Below are positions 25,474-34,007 of a stretch of 64,000 nucleotides of DNA, piece after piece. A model generated the notes under the pieces. That model had not been told where the DNA came from and ran no database searches. It worked only from the letters and a program-made list of their open reading frames with translations. The stretch comes from Agromyces ramosus. Its GTDB lineage: Bacteria; Actinomycetota; Actinomycetes; Actinomycetales; Microbacteriaceae. Positions within the stretch are counted from its first letter, which is position 1; every line of letters begins with the position of its first letter. The stretch is from positions 1,922,001 through 1,986,000 of the forward strand of contig NZ_JAUSYY010000001.1 in NCBI RefSeq assembly GCF_030817175.1. Reading direction: 5' to 3'. The translations under genes and the position numbers were made by a program.

Positions 25474-26873
25474 CATCCGTGCTCCTGCTCGACGTCGTCG
25501 GCATGACCCCGCGCACGCTGGCGCACATGCCGCGGCTCAGTGCCCTCGCGGCATCCGGAGTCCAGACCGGCCTCGGCACGGTGCTGCCCGCGGTGACCTG
25601 CAGCGTGCAGTCGACCATGCTCACGGGCCGCACCCCGGCCGGGCACGGCATCGTGGGCAACGGCTGGTACTTCCGGGACCAGGGCGAGGTGCACCTCTGG
25701 CGCCAGCACAACGCGCTCGTGCAGGGGGAGAAGGTCTGGGAGACCGCACGGCGGCAGCGGCCGGACTTCACGGCGGCGAACATCGGCTGGTGGTACGCGA
25801 TGGGGGCGAGCACCGACATCACCGTCACCCCTCGGCCCGTCTACCATGCCGACGGGCGCAAGTCGCCCGACGCCTATGTGCGACCCCCGGCGCTGCACGA
25901 CGAGCTGACCGGTGCGCTCGGCGAGTTCCCGCTCTTCCAGTACTGGGGGCCGACGGCGTCCATCGCGTCGACCCGGTGGATGGTCGAGGCGACCCGCATC
26001 ATCATGCGCGAGCAGCAGTCGGACCTCGTGATGGCGTACCTGCCGCACCTCGACTACGACCTCCAGCGCTTCGGGCCCGAGTCGGTCGAAGCCGATCGGG
26101 CGGCCGCGGAGCTCGACGTGGTGATCACGCCGCTGCTCGACGACGCGCAGGCCGCAGGCGCCACCGTGATCGCGGTCGCGGAGTACGGCATCGAGACCGC
26201 GAACCGGCCGGTCGACATCAACCGCGTCCTCCGCGCCGAGGGCCTCCTCGAGGTCTACGAGCAGCAGGGGCGCGAGCAACTCGATCCGTGGACGTCCCGC
26301 GCATTCGCCGTGGCCGACCACCAGGTCGCGCACGTCTACGTGGTCGACCCCGCCGACGTCGACCGGGTGCGCGACCTGCTGGGGCAGGTGCCGGGCGTCG
26401 ACGAGGTGCTCGACCGCTCGGCCCAGCAGCGGTACGGGCTCGACCATGAGCGATCGGGCGAGCTCGTCGTGATCGCCGAGCCGGGCGCGTGGTTCACCTA
26501 CTATTACTGGCTCGACGACGATCGCGCGCCCGAGTTCGCGCGCGGCGTCGACATCCACCGCAAGCCCGGTTACGATCCGGCCGAGCTCTTCTTCGACCCG
26601 GCCGACCGGTTCGCGAAGGCCCGTGCGGGCCTCGGCCTCCTGCGCAAGAAGGTCGGGCTCCGGTACGCGATGAATGTCGTGCCGCTCGACCCCTCGTGGG
26701 TTCGGGGCACGCACGGCCGTCTCCCCGATTCGAAGGCGGACTCCCCGCTCCTGCTCTGCTCGGATGCCGCATTGCCGTTCTGGGACGGCGCCCGTGACAC
26801 GGTGCCCGCGGCCCGGGTGCGCGACCTCGTGCTGCAGGCGGCCGGGGTCGGCGCATCGGTGGCGACGACGTGA
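25470..26873 (+). CDS. Alkaline-phosphatase/nucleotide-pyrophosphatase-fold protein (EboF-like)
   Basis: A 467-residue protein of the alkaline phosphatase superfamily close to nucleotide pyrophosphatase/phosphodiesterases and to ebo-cluster phosphatases. D8 in SVLLLDVVG is the first metal ligand, and T43 in LPAVTCSVQSTML is the nucleophile, followed by TGRTPAGHGIVGNGW. YLPHLDYDLQRFG (about 190-202) gives further Asp/His ligands. Where canonical members have Asp-His of SDHG, this protein has E238-Y239-G240 (VAEYGIE), so one metal site is changed. No signal peptide is seen. The GTG at 25470 is chosen for its GGAGGTGA ribosome site. It may remove a phosphate or nucleotide from a prenylated cyclitol phosphate; this is inferred from position. 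Confidence 0.85.
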   Translation: MTSVLLLDVVGMTPRTLAHMPRLSALAASGVQTGLGTVLPAVTCSVQSTMLTGRTPAGHGIVGNGWYFRDQGEVHLWRQHNALVQGEKVWETARRQRPDFTAANIGWWYAMGASTDITVTPRPVYHADGRKSPDAYVRPPALHDELTGALGEFPLFQYWGPTASIASTRWMVEATRIIMREQQSDLVMAYLPHLDYDLQRFGPESVEADRAAAELDVVITPLLDDAQAAGATVIAVAEYGIETANRPVDINRVLRAEGLLEVYEQQGREQLDPWTSRAFAVADHQVAHVYVVDPADVDRVRDLLGQVPGVDEVLDRSAQQRYGLDHERSGELVVIAEPGAWFTYYYWLDDDRAPEFARGVDIHRKPGYDPAELFFDPADRFAKARAGLGLLRKKVGLRYAMNVVPLDPSWVRGTHGRLPDSKADSPLLLCSDAALPFWDGARDTVPAARVRDLVLQAAGVGASVATT

Positions 26874-27448
26874 CCGTGGCCCTCCCGGTCGAGGAGGTCG
26901 AGCCGGTCGAGCAGGTGGAGCAGGTGGTGCTCCTCGACGCCGACGGCGTCCCCGTCGGCGCGATGGACAAGGCGAGGGTCCACGGCACCGAGACGCCGCT
27001 GCACCTCGCGTTCTCCTGCTACGGCTTCGACCGCGACGGCCGGATGCTGCTGACGCGGCGTTCGCTCGGCAAGCAGACCTGGCCCGGGGTGTGGACCAAC
27101 ACGTGCTGCGGTCATCCGTCGCCCGGGGAGGATCTCGAGTCGGCGATCCGCCGCCGGCTGCGATCCGAGCTGGGCGTCGAGCCCACCTCGCTCCGGCCGG
27201 TGCTGCCCGACTTCCGCTACCGCGCGGTGGCGCCCGACGGGATCGTCGAGAACGAGGTGTGCCCCGTGTACTTCGCGGAGCTGCCGGCCGATCCGGATCC
27301 GGCGGCCGACGAGGTCATGGACTGGCGCTGGGTCGACCCGGCAGACTTCTTCCGGGTCGTCGACGCCATGCCGTCGCTCCTCAGCCCATGGAGCGTGTTG
27401 CAGGCCGGGGAACTGCGCGCGGAGGGGGTGCTCCGCGTTGAATCGTGA
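26870..27448 (+). CDS. idi: Isopentenyl-diphosphate delta-isomerase, type 1
   Basis: A 192-residue type 1 IPP isomerase that converts isopentenyl diphosphate to dimethylallyl diphosphate using Mg and Zn. TWPGVWTNTCCGHP (about 70-83) holds the catalytic Cys and a metal His, SAIRRRLRSELG the Nudix-like helix with a Glu ligand, and VENEVCPVY the two Glu of the active site (E127, E129). The first 18 residues are a Glu/Val-rich extension absent in E. coli Idi. The GTG start overlaps the stop of the phosphatase gene by 4 bases, so it is the last gene of the operon. Its presence beside a prenyl diphosphate synthase and a UbiA enzyme indicates that the operon feeds its own isoprenoid precursor supply. 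Confidence 0.95.
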   Translation: MTVALPVEEVEPVEQVEQVVLLDADGVPVGAMDKARVHGTETPLHLAFSCYGFDRDGRMLLTRRSLGKQTWPGVWTNTCCGHPSPGEDLESAIRRRLRSELGVEPTSLRPVLPDFRYRAVAPDGIVENEVCPVYFAELPADPDPAADEVMDWRWVDPADFFRVVDAMPSLLSPWSVLQAGELRAEGVLRVES

Positions 27449-27518
27449 TAACGAAAGAGGGGTGCCCTTGCGACTGAGCACCCGGAACTTTGACCACGAA
27501 TTGTGGAAGAATGGACAC

Positions 27519-28766
27519 ATGACCGACATAAGTCGCACCGACCAGGACCGGCATATCACCGCCCTCGGTTCCTCCGTGGCGAGCGACCTCTTCCAGATCC
27601 TGCGCGACGGGCGCCCACGCACGCGAACCGAGCTCTCGGCGATGACGGGCCTCGCCCGATCCACCGTCGCCCTGCGCATCGACGCCCTCATGAAATTGGG
27701 CCTCGTGGGGCCCGTCGGCGACGCCGTCTCGACGGGCGGTCGCCCGTCGTCGCAGTTCGCGATCGCGGCCAGCGGGCGGGTGGTGCTCGGCGTCGACGTC
27801 GGCGCCTCGCACGTGCGCATCGCCGTGAGCGATCTGACCGGTCGTATCCAGGCCGAGACCAGTGAGCGCATTCGCGTCGCCGAAGGACCCGAGGCGGTGC
27901 TGACCTGGGTCTCGGGTGCCGCACACGACCTCCTCGACCAGCTGGGGCGGGCACCCGCCGACCTGCTCGCGATCGGCATCGGGCTCCCCGGTCCCGTCGA
28001 GCACAGCAGCGGACGCCCCATCAATCCGCCGATCATGCCCGGCTGGGACCGGTTCGACGTGCCCGGCTGGTTCCGCGGCACCTTCGACGCGCCCGTGCTC
28101 GTCGACAACGACGTGAACATCATGGCGCTCGGCGAGCGCGAGCTCTCGTGGCCCGAAGTCGACCACCTCATCTTCGTGAAGGTCGCGACCGGCATCGGCT
28201 CCGGCGTCATCTCGGGCGGCATCCTGCAGCGGGGTGCGCAGGGCACAGCCGGCGACATCGGCCACGTCCACGTGGCGCGCGGCGCCGACGTCCCCTGCCA
28301 GTGCGGCAACCGCGGCTGCCTCGAGGCGCTCGCCTCCGGTCCCGCGCTCGGGCGCGAACTCCGCGACCTGGCGGGCGCGACGGGCATGTCGGGCATGGCG
28401 CCCGAGTCGAGCCAAGACGTGGTGGAGCTCGTCAAGGGCGGTAACATCACCGCGATCCAGGCCGTTCGCCAGGCCGGCCGCGACATCGGCGAGGTCCTCA
28501 CGACATGTGTGAGCCTCATCAATCCGTCGGTGATCGTCATCGGCGGCTCGCTCGCCCAGGCCGGCGAGCACCTCATCGCCGGCGTTCGCGAGATCGTCTA
28601 CACCCGGTCGATGCCGCTCGCCACCGAGCACCTGCAGATCACCCAGTCCAAGGCCGGTGCCGACGCCGCCGTGCTCGGCGCCTGCATGCTCGCCATCCAC
28701 CACGCGCTGTCGCCGTCGAACATCGAGGAGATGGTCATCGGGGCGCCGACGGCGGCGAAGGTCTGA
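27519..28766 (+). CDS. ROK-family transcriptional regulator
   Basis: A 415-residue ROK repressor. The N-terminal winged helix-turn-helix (about 15-75) includes TELSAMTGLARSTVALRIDAL, followed by the ROK kinase-like fold with VVLGVDVGASHVRIAV, IGIGLPGPVE, the ATP-site VKVATGIGSGVISGG and the zinc motif CQCGNRGCLE (Cys-x-Cys-x4-Cys). ROK regulators bind sugars or sugar phosphates. The ATG at 27519 gives the normal length; an upstream in-frame ATG would overlap idi. TTGACC at 27490 is a possible -35 box. It is most likely the regulator of the sugar region that follows, though it directly trails the ebo-type operon. A strong two-way terminator follows. Confidence 0.92.
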   Translation: MTDISRTDQDRHITALGSSVASDLFQILRDGRPRTRTELSAMTGLARSTVALRIDALMKLGLVGPVGDAVSTGGRPSSQFAIAASGRVVLGVDVGASHVRIAVSDLTGRIQAETSERIRVAEGPEAVLTWVSGAAHDLLDQLGRAPADLLAIGIGLPGPVEHSSGRPINPPIMPGWDRFDVPGWFRGTFDAPVLVDNDVNIMALGERELSWPEVDHLIFVKVATGIGSGVISGGILQRGAQGTAGDIGHVHVARGADVPCQCGNRGCLEALASGPALGRELRDLAGATGMSGMAPESSQDVVELVKGGNITAIQAVRQAGRDIGEVLTTCVSLINPSVIVIGGSLAQAGEHLIAGVREIVYTRSMPLATEHLQITQSKAGADAAVLGACMLAIHHALSPSNIEEMVIGAPTAAKV

Positions 28767-28783
28767 CCCGTTTCGCAGAGACA

Positions 28784-28825
28784 GATGACGGATGCCCCGG
28801 GGTCGGCCCCGGGGCATCCGTCATC
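28784..28825. terminator. Bidirectional terminator between ROK regulator and TIM-barrel gene
   Basis: A perfect 19-bp stem, GATGACGGATGCCCCGGGG (28784-28802) with its complement (28807-28825), with TCGG loop. It serves two converging genes and again includes the GGATGCC word. Confidence 0.85.
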
Positions 28826-28847
28826 GTGCGGTGTGTGAGAGTCGGCG

Positions 28848-29855
28848 CTACTCGGCCTTCGTGCTGAAGGCGGCGTCGAACGCTGCGTCGGGAGCGTCGA
28901 ACGCGAGCCTGCGCACGAACTCGAGCGCCTCGGGCGCGCCGAGCAGGCGGTCCATGCCGGCATCCTCCCACTCGATCGAGATGGGGCCCTGGTAGCCGAT
29001 CGTGTTCAGCATGCGGAACGCGTCCTCCCAGGGCACGTCGCCGTGCCCGGTCGAGATGAAGTCCCATCCGCGACGCGGGTCGGCCCAGGCCAGGTGGGAG
29101 CCGAGCCGCCCGTTGCGGCCGTTGACCATGCGCTTGCGCGTGTCCTTGCAGTCGACGTGGTAGATGCGCTCGCGGAAGTCCCAGAGGAAGCCGACCGGGT
29201 CGAGGTCCTGCCACACCATGTGGCTGGGGTCCCAGTTCAGGCCGAACGCCGGACGGTTCCCGATGGCCTCGAGGGTGCGCATCGTCGTCCAGTAGTCGTA
29301 GGCGATCTCGGATGGGTGCACCTCGTGGGCGAAGCGCACGCCGACCTCGTCGAAGACGTCGAGGATGGGGTTCCACCGGTCGGCGAAGTCCTGGTAGCCG
29401 GCGTCGATGACCTCTTGTGAGACCGGCGGGAACATCGCGATGTACTTCCAGATCGCGGAACCCGTGAAGCCGACGACCGTGTCGACCCCGAGCCGCGCGG
29501 CGAGACGGGCGGTGTTCTGCATCTCCTCGGCAGCTCGCTGGCGCACGCCCTCGGGGTCACCGTCGCCCCAGACGCGGTCGCGGAGGATGCCCTGGTGCCG
29601 CGCGTCGATGGGATCGTCGCAGACGGCCTGCCCGGTGAGATGGTTCGAGATCGCCCACACCTTGAGGCCGTGGCGCTCGAGCAGCGCGAGCCGATCGGCG
29701 ATGTAGTCGTCGTCGTCCCAGCGCCACGGGTCGAGGTGGTCGCCCCAGCACGCCAGCTCGAGGCCGTCGTACCCCCATGATGAGGCCAGGCGGGCGACCT
29801 CCTCGAGGGGAAGGTCGGCCCACTGGCCGGTGAACAGGGTGATCGGTCGAGTCAC
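28848..29855 (-). CDS. Sugar-phosphate isomerase/epimerase-like TIM-barrel protein
   Basis: A 335-residue xylose-isomerase-like TIM barrel. Metal ligands are suggested by [11 protein letters not shown] (Glu), [11 protein letters not shown] (Asp, His), YHVDCKD and [11 protein letters not shown] (Glu), the standard set. The start begins DGLELACWG after a GTG at 29855 with AAGGAGG upstream. It lies 42 bases downstream of a Gfo/Idh/MocA dehydrogenase on the same strand, a pairing seen in pathways that oxidise a sugar or cyclitol and then rearrange the keto product. It has no signal peptide, unlike the related protein at 38.4 kb. The precise reaction cannot be assigned. Confidence 0.88.
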   Translation of the reverse strand: MTRPITLFTGQWADLPLEEVARLASSWGYDGLELACWGDHLDPWRWDDDDYIADRLALLERHGLKVWAISNHLTGQAVCDDPIDARHQGILRDRVWGDGDPEGVRQRAAEEMQNTARLAARLGVDTVVGFTGSAIWKYIAMFPPVSQEVIDAGYQDFADRWNPILDVFDEVGVRFAHEVHPSEIAYDYWTTMRTLEAIGNRPAFGLNWDPSHMVWQDLDPVGFLWDFRERIYHVDCKDTRKRMVNGRNGRLGSHLAWADPRRGWDFISTGHGDVPWEDAFRMLNTIGYQGPISIEWEDAGMDRLLGAPEALEFVRRLAFDAPDAAFDAAFSTKAE

Positions 29856-29897
29856 GGGATCCTCCTTGATGCGTGAGTGCGTCGGTGCGGTGGCGTT

Positions 29898-31061
29898 TCA
29901 GTCGGTGGTGGTCCAGATGCCGCGGGCGCCGGAGCTCTGCTCGACGGCGCCGAGGACGCGCTGCACCTGGAGGCCATCGGCGAACGAGGGCGTCGGTTGC
30001 GCACCAGCGGCGATCGCCTCGACGAAGTCCTTGGCCTGGTGTGCGAACCCGTGCTCGTAGCCGAGCATATGGCCGGCCGGCCACCAGGCGGCGATGTACG
30101 GGTGCTGCGGCTCGGTCACCAGGATCTTCGTGAAGCCCCTGCGATCGGCCGGTGCGGTGTCGTCGTAGTACCCCAGCGAGTTCATGTCCTCGAGGTCGAA
30201 GGCGATCGCTCCTCGCGATCCCGACACCTCGATGCGGAGCGCGTTCTTGCGGCCGGTGCTCATGCGAGACGCCACGAAGGCGCCGAGGGCGCCCTGCTCG
30301 AATCGCCCGCTGAACAGGGCGACGTCGTCGACGGTGACCGCTCCGTAGCCGGCGCCGGCCGTGCCGGAGAGTCCGCTGCCCTCGGCGAGCAGCGGGCGCT
30401 CGGCGACCACCGTGTCGATGGTGCCTGCGACGCTGGTGAGGCGCTGGCCGGTGATGAATTGGGCGAGGTCGATGGCGTGCGCTCCGATGTCCCCGAGAGC
30501 GCCGGAGCCGGCGTGCTCCTTCTGCAGCCGCCACGCGAGGGGAACGGTCTCATCGACGAGCCAGTCCTGCAGGTATTCGGCGCGCACGCTGCGCACCTCG
30601 CCGATGGCACCGTCGGCGACGAGCCGGCGCGCGAACGTGGCGGCCGGCACCCGGCGGTAGGTGAACCCGACCATCGCGAGGACGCCGCGCGCGGCGGCGC
30701 GTTCGGCGGCGGCGGCCATCTGCTCCGCCTCGGCGACGGAGTTGGCGAGTGGCTTCTCGCACAGCACGTGCTTGCCCGCATCGAGGGCGGCGATCGCGAT
30801 CTCCGCGTGAGAGTCGCCGGGAGTGACGATGTCGATGACGTCGATGTCGTCGCGGGCGATCGCCTCACGCCAGTCGCTGGAGGTCTCGGCCCAGCCCCAT
30901 TTCTGGGCAGCGGATGCCACGGACCCGCCATTGCGGCCGACGAGCAGCGTCATCTCGGGCGTCGCCGGCAGATCGAAGAACCGCGGCGCGACGCGCCAGC
31001 CCTGCGAGTGCGCGGCGCCCATGAATCCGTAGCCGATCATGGCTACGCGCATCGAGGTCAT
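29898..31061 (-). CDS. Gfo/Idh/MocA-family oxidoreductase
   Basis: A 387-residue NAD(P)-dependent dehydrogenase of the glucose-fructose oxidoreductase/inositol dehydrogenase family. The Rossmann motif is MIGYGFMGAAHS (about 8-19), CEKPLA marks the catalytic Lys segment, and SGALGDIGAHAIDLAQFI holds the DIGxHxxD motif with the catalytic His. The ATG at 31061 (MTSMRV) follows GAGAGAG; ATG 31052 is an alternative. Such enzymes oxidise a hydroxyl of a sugar or cyclitol, often at C3 or C2. It sits between a TIM-barrel isomerase and a sugar-binding protein gene, so it most likely starts the catabolism of the sugar imported by that system. Confidence 0.92.
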   Translation of the reverse strand: MTSMRVAMIGYGFMGAAHSQGWRVAPRFFDLPATPEMTLLVGRNGGSVASAAQKWGWAETSSDWREAIARDDIDVIDIVTPGDSHAEIAIAALDAGKHVLCEKPLANSVAEAEQMAAAAERAAARGVLAMVGFTYRRVPAATFARRLVADGAIGEVRSVRAEYLQDWLVDETVPLAWRLQKEHAGSGALGDIGAHAIDLAQFITGQRLTSVAGTIDTVVAERPLLAEGSGLSGTAGAGYGAVTVDDVALFSGRFEQGALGAFVASRMSTGRKNALRIEVSGSRGAIAFDLEDMNSLGYYDDTAPADRRGFTKILVTEPQHPYIAAWWPAGHMLGYEHGFAHQAKDFVEAIAAGAQPTPSFADGLQVQRVLGAVEQSSGARGIWTTTD

Positions 31062-31097
31062 CGTTCTCTCTCTCATCGGCCTCGACGGGCCGTTCGG

Positions 31098-31136
31098 GCG
31101 GACGCCCGCGTCGCGAGTGGCGACGCGGGCGTCCGC
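31098..31136 (-). terminator. Intercistronic 17-bp hairpin between binding-protein and dehydrogenase genes
   Basis: GCGGACGCCCGCGTCGC (31098-31114) pairs perfectly with the complement at 31120-31136 around a 5-base loop. Lying just after the binding-protein stop, it could end most transcripts or protect their 3' ends, giving more binding protein than dehydrogenase. Confidence 0.65.
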
Positions 31137-31183
31137 GAGGGGTGAGCGCGGATCCCGGGCGATGGCCGCCTGGGATCCGCGCG

Positions 31184-32218
31184 TCAGGAGGTGAAGGCGG
31201 TCGGCAGGTACTCGTCGACGTTGTCGGCGGTGACGACGGGTGCGAAGAGCACGATGCGCGAGGGCACATCCTGCTCGACGATGTCGCCGAGCGCCTTGCC
31301 CTGGGCCACGAGGCGGGCGAGTGCGATGCCGTCGGCGCCCTGGGTCGACGGGTAGATGACCGTCGCCTCGAGCACGCTGTCACCGGACTTGATGGCCTCC
31401 ATGGCGTTCTTCGAGCCGGCGCCGCCGACCATGAAGAACTCGTCGCGGCCCGCGGCGTCGATGGCCGCGAGCACGCCGACGCCCTGGTCGTCGTCGTGGT
31501 TCCAGATCGCGTCGATCTGCGGGGCGGCGGCCAGCAGCTGCGAGGCGGCGGCCTCACCGCCCTGGACGGTGAAGTCGGCGGCGACGCGGTTGCTCACCTC
31601 GAGCCCGCAGTCCTCGAGCGCGTCGGCGAAGCCCTCCGACCGGTCCTGCGTGAGCGGGAGCGAGTCGATGCCGGCGATCTCGGCGACCACGGCGTCGGGG
31701 TTGTCGCCGAGCTGCTCGCAGATGTACGTGCCGGCGCTGACGCCCATGCCGTAGTTGTCACCGAGGATGGTGGCGCGTGCGGCGAACGTGCTCGAGAACT
31801 CGCGGTCGACGTTGATGACGGGGATGCCGGCCTCCATCGCCTTGATGGCGACTTCTGTGAGGGCCGCACCATCGGTGGGGAGGAGCACGATCGCATCGAC
31901 GCCGTCGTTGATGAAGGTCTCGACCTGGCTGATCTGCAGGTTGGCGTCGTTCGTGCCCTCGGCCACGACGAGCTCGACGTCGTCGTACTTCTCGGCCTCG
32001 GCGATGGCGGCCGAGTTGATCGCGCCGAGCCAGCCGTGGTCGGCTGCCGGTCCGGAGAAGCCGATCGTGACCGTCTCGCCGGCCTCGGTGTTGTTCGCGT
32101 TGTTCGTGGGGCCGGTGTTCTCGGTCTCGCCGCCGGCGGTGCAGCCGGTCACGAGACCGGCGATGGCGATGGCGCCGGCTACGGCGAACATGCGCCGTTG
32201 GGTGCGCGCTGTGCGCAT
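31184..32218 (-). CDS. Sugar ABC transporter substrate-binding lipoprotein
   Basis: A 344-residue periplasmic-binding-protein-like receptor of the ribose/galactose type. The signal peptide ends in the lipobox LVTGC (Cys about residue 26), followed by an Asn/Thr-rich tether. The mature domain starts VTIGFSGPAADHGWLGAIN and contains FINDGVDAIVLLPTDGAAL, NVDREFSS and IWNHDDDQGVGVLAAI, features of receptors for ribose, inositol or similar sugars. The ATG at 32218 follows GGAGGA. It is divergent from the ATPase and permease genes of the same importer and shares a 268-base control region with them. The ligand is unknown; the neighbouring dehydrogenase and TIM-barrel genes suggest a cyclitol or modified sugar. 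Confidence 0.93.
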   Translation of the reverse strand: MRTARTQRRMFAVAGAIAIAGLVTGCTAGGETENTGPTNNANNTEAGETVTIGFSGPAADHGWLGAINSAAIAEAEKYDDVELVVAEGTNDANLQISQVETFINDGVDAIVLLPTDGAALTEVAIKAMEAGIPVINVDREFSSTFAARATILGDNYGMGVSAGTYICEQLGDNPDAVVAEIAGIDSLPLTQDRSEGFADALEDCGLEVSNRVAADFTVQGGEAAASQLLAAAPQIDAIWNHDDDQGVGVLAAIDAAGRDEFFMVGGAGSKNAMEAIKSGDSVLEATVIYPSTQGADGIALARLVAQGKALGDIVEQDVPSRIVLFAPVVTADNVDEYLPTAFTS

Positions 32219-32351
32219 GTGTCCTCCAAGTGTGAGTGATTCGCAGACGTGCCGACGAGGACTTCGACCGGCACGGCTGCCCCCGGAGGGGAAGCTCAGC
32301 CGCAGTCCACGCTGACATCGTCACCGTAGCATAAGTGGTGCATGATTTGGC

Positions 32352-32383
32352 AACTTAAGTTTGTTCATCGTCATAAACGAATT
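32352..32383. promoter_or_regulatory. Operator candidate in the divergent transporter control region
   Basis: A perfect palindrome AACTTAAGTT (32352-32361) is followed by an imperfect inverted repeat, GTTTGTTCAT and ATAAACGAAT around CGTC (32359-32382). The layout resembles XylR/ROK operators. The palindrome lies at the -35 region (TTGCCA on the minus strand) of the likely binding-protein promoter. The ROK protein at 27.5 kb is the obvious candidate to bind. Confidence 0.45.
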
Positions 32384-32474
32384 CGGCCTCGTCTGTGGGG
32401 TCCCCATTCCCGAGGACGCCGAATCGCACCTCCTTTCACTGCACGAAGGCTGGCCGACCCCGTGGTGCATCTGT

Positions 32475-32480
32475 TATGTT
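32475..32480 (+). promoter_or_regulatory. Extended -10 element of a probably leaderless ABC gene
   Basis: TATGTT with an upstream TGn (TGTTATGTT, 32472-32480) ends 6 bases before the ATG at 32487, and no ribosome site is present. Transcription would then start at or next to the A of ATG, giving a leaderless mRNA, which is common in actinobacteria. Confidence 0.4.
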
Positions 32481-32486
32481 CGTCGC

Positions 32487-34007
32487 ATGATCAAAGGTGA
32501 TAATCCAGCGTCATTACTTTCGATGCGCGGGATCACGAAGGCATTCGCCGGAGTTCCCGCCCTTCGTGGCGTCGATCTCGACGTGGTCGCGGGTGAGGTG
32601 CACTGCGTCCTCGGGCAGAACGGCGCGGGCAAGTCGACGCTGATCAAGGTCCTCGCCGGGGCGCACCAGCCCGACGGCGGCGAGATCATCTGGCAGGGCG
32701 AGCGGCGCGACATCCCGAACCCCGTCGCCGCCATCGACATGGGCGTCGCCACCATGTACCAGGAGCTTGACGTCGTCGACGGGCTGACCATCGCGGAGAA
32801 CATCTTCCTCGGCCACGAGCTCGCGACCGGCGGTGTGCTCCACCAGGCCGCCGCCGCCAAGACCACCCGAGAACTGCTCAAACGACTCGGGCACGGCGAC
32901 CTCTCGCCGCACCGTGAAGTCGGCACGCTCTCCGCCGCGCACAAGCAGATCGTGAGCATGGCGCGAGCGCTCTCGCACGATGCGAAGCTCATCATCATGG
33001 ACGAGCCGAGCGCCGTGCTCGATGCCGAAGAGGTGAAGAACCTCTTCCGAGTCGTGCACGAACTCACCGGGCAGGGCATCGCCATCATCTACATCTCCCA
33101 CCGGCTCGAGGAGATCCGCCAGATCGGCGATCGCATCACCGTCATCAAAGACGGCGCGAGCATGGCCAGCGGACTCGCGGTCGCCGACACTCCCACGCAA
33201 GAGCTCATCCGCCTCATGACCGGGCGCAACGTCGAGTTCGTGTTCCCGCCGCGCCGCGACCTCCCCGCCGATGCGCCCCTTGTGCTCGAGGTCGAGAGCC
33301 TCGGGTTGCGCGGCACCTTCTCGGACGTCACCTTCGGCGTGCGCGCCGGAGAGGTCGTCGGTCTCGCGGGCCTCGTCGGTTCCGGCCGCTCCGAGATCCT
33401 CGAGACGATCTACGGCGCCCGTCGCCCGACCTCCGGCACCGTCGTGGTCAGCGGCAAGCGCCTTCGCCCGGGCTCCGTGAACGCGGCCGTCGCCGCGAGC
33501 GTCGGCCTCTCGCCCGAAGAGCGCAAGAGTCAGGGGCTGCTGCTCGAGGAGCCGATCTTCAAGAACGTGACCCTCTCGTCCTTCGCTCGGTTCGCACAGG
33601 GGGGAATGCTCAACGAGCGCCGCGAACGCGTCGTCACGCGCGAGCAGATCGACGCCCTCGAACTCCGCCCCGCCGACCCCGATCGCATCACGGGCACGCT
33701 CTCCGGCGGCAACCAGCAGAAGATCATGCTCGCGCGCTGGCTCGTGCACGGCACGTCCGTGCTGCTCCTCGATGAGCCGACCCGTGGCGTCGATGTCGGC
33801 GCCCGCGCCGAGATCTACGCCCTCATCCGGCGCCTCGCCGATGCCGGCACCGCGATCGTCGTGGTGTCGAGCGAGATCGAAGAGGTGCTCGGACTCTCCG
33901 ACCGCGTGCTCGTCATCGGCGACGGACGCGTCCTCCACATCACACCCGCCACCGAGATCGATGAGCACGGCGTGCTCGACCTCGTCATGAAAGGAACCGC
34001 CGCGTGA
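32487..34007 (+). CDS. Sugar ABC transporter, ATP-binding protein
   Basis: A 506-residue ATPase with two fused ABC cassettes of the RbsA/MglA/XylG kind. First cassette: Walker A GQNGAGKST, signature-like LSAAHKQ, Walker B LIIMDEPSAVLD. Second: degenerate Walker A GLVGSGRSE, signature LSGGNQQK, Walker B LLLDEPTRGVD. The ATG at 32487 is chosen as the last start before conserved sequence that gives the normal N-terminus; it lacks a ribosome site and may be leaderless, while the upstream in-frame ATG at 32361 would add 42 unrelated residues. Its stop overlaps the permease GTG by 4 bases. With the divergent binding protein it forms a complete importer. Confidence 0.94.
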   Translation: MIKGDNPASLLSMRGITKAFAGVPALRGVDLDVVAGEVHCVLGQNGAGKSTLIKVLAGAHQPDGGEIIWQGERRDIPNPVAAIDMGVATMYQELDVVDGLTIAENIFLGHELATGGVLHQAAAAKTTRELLKRLGHGDLSPHREVGTLSAAHKQIVSMARALSHDAKLIIMDEPSAVLDAEEVKNLFRVVHELTGQGIAIIYISHRLEEIRQIGDRITVIKDGASMASGLAVADTPTQELIRLMTGRNVEFVFPPRRDLPADAPLVLEVESLGLRGTFSDVTFGVRAGEVVGLAGLVGSGRSEILETIYGARRPTSGTVVVSGKRLRPGSVNAAVAASVGLSPEERKSQGLLLEEPIFKNVTLSSFARFAQGGMLNERRERVVTREQIDALELRPADPDRITGTLSGGNQQKIMLARWLVHGTSVLLLDEPTRGVDVGARAEIYALIRRLADAGTAIVVVSSEIEEVLGLSDRVLVIGDGRVLHITPATEIDEHGVLDLVMKGTAA

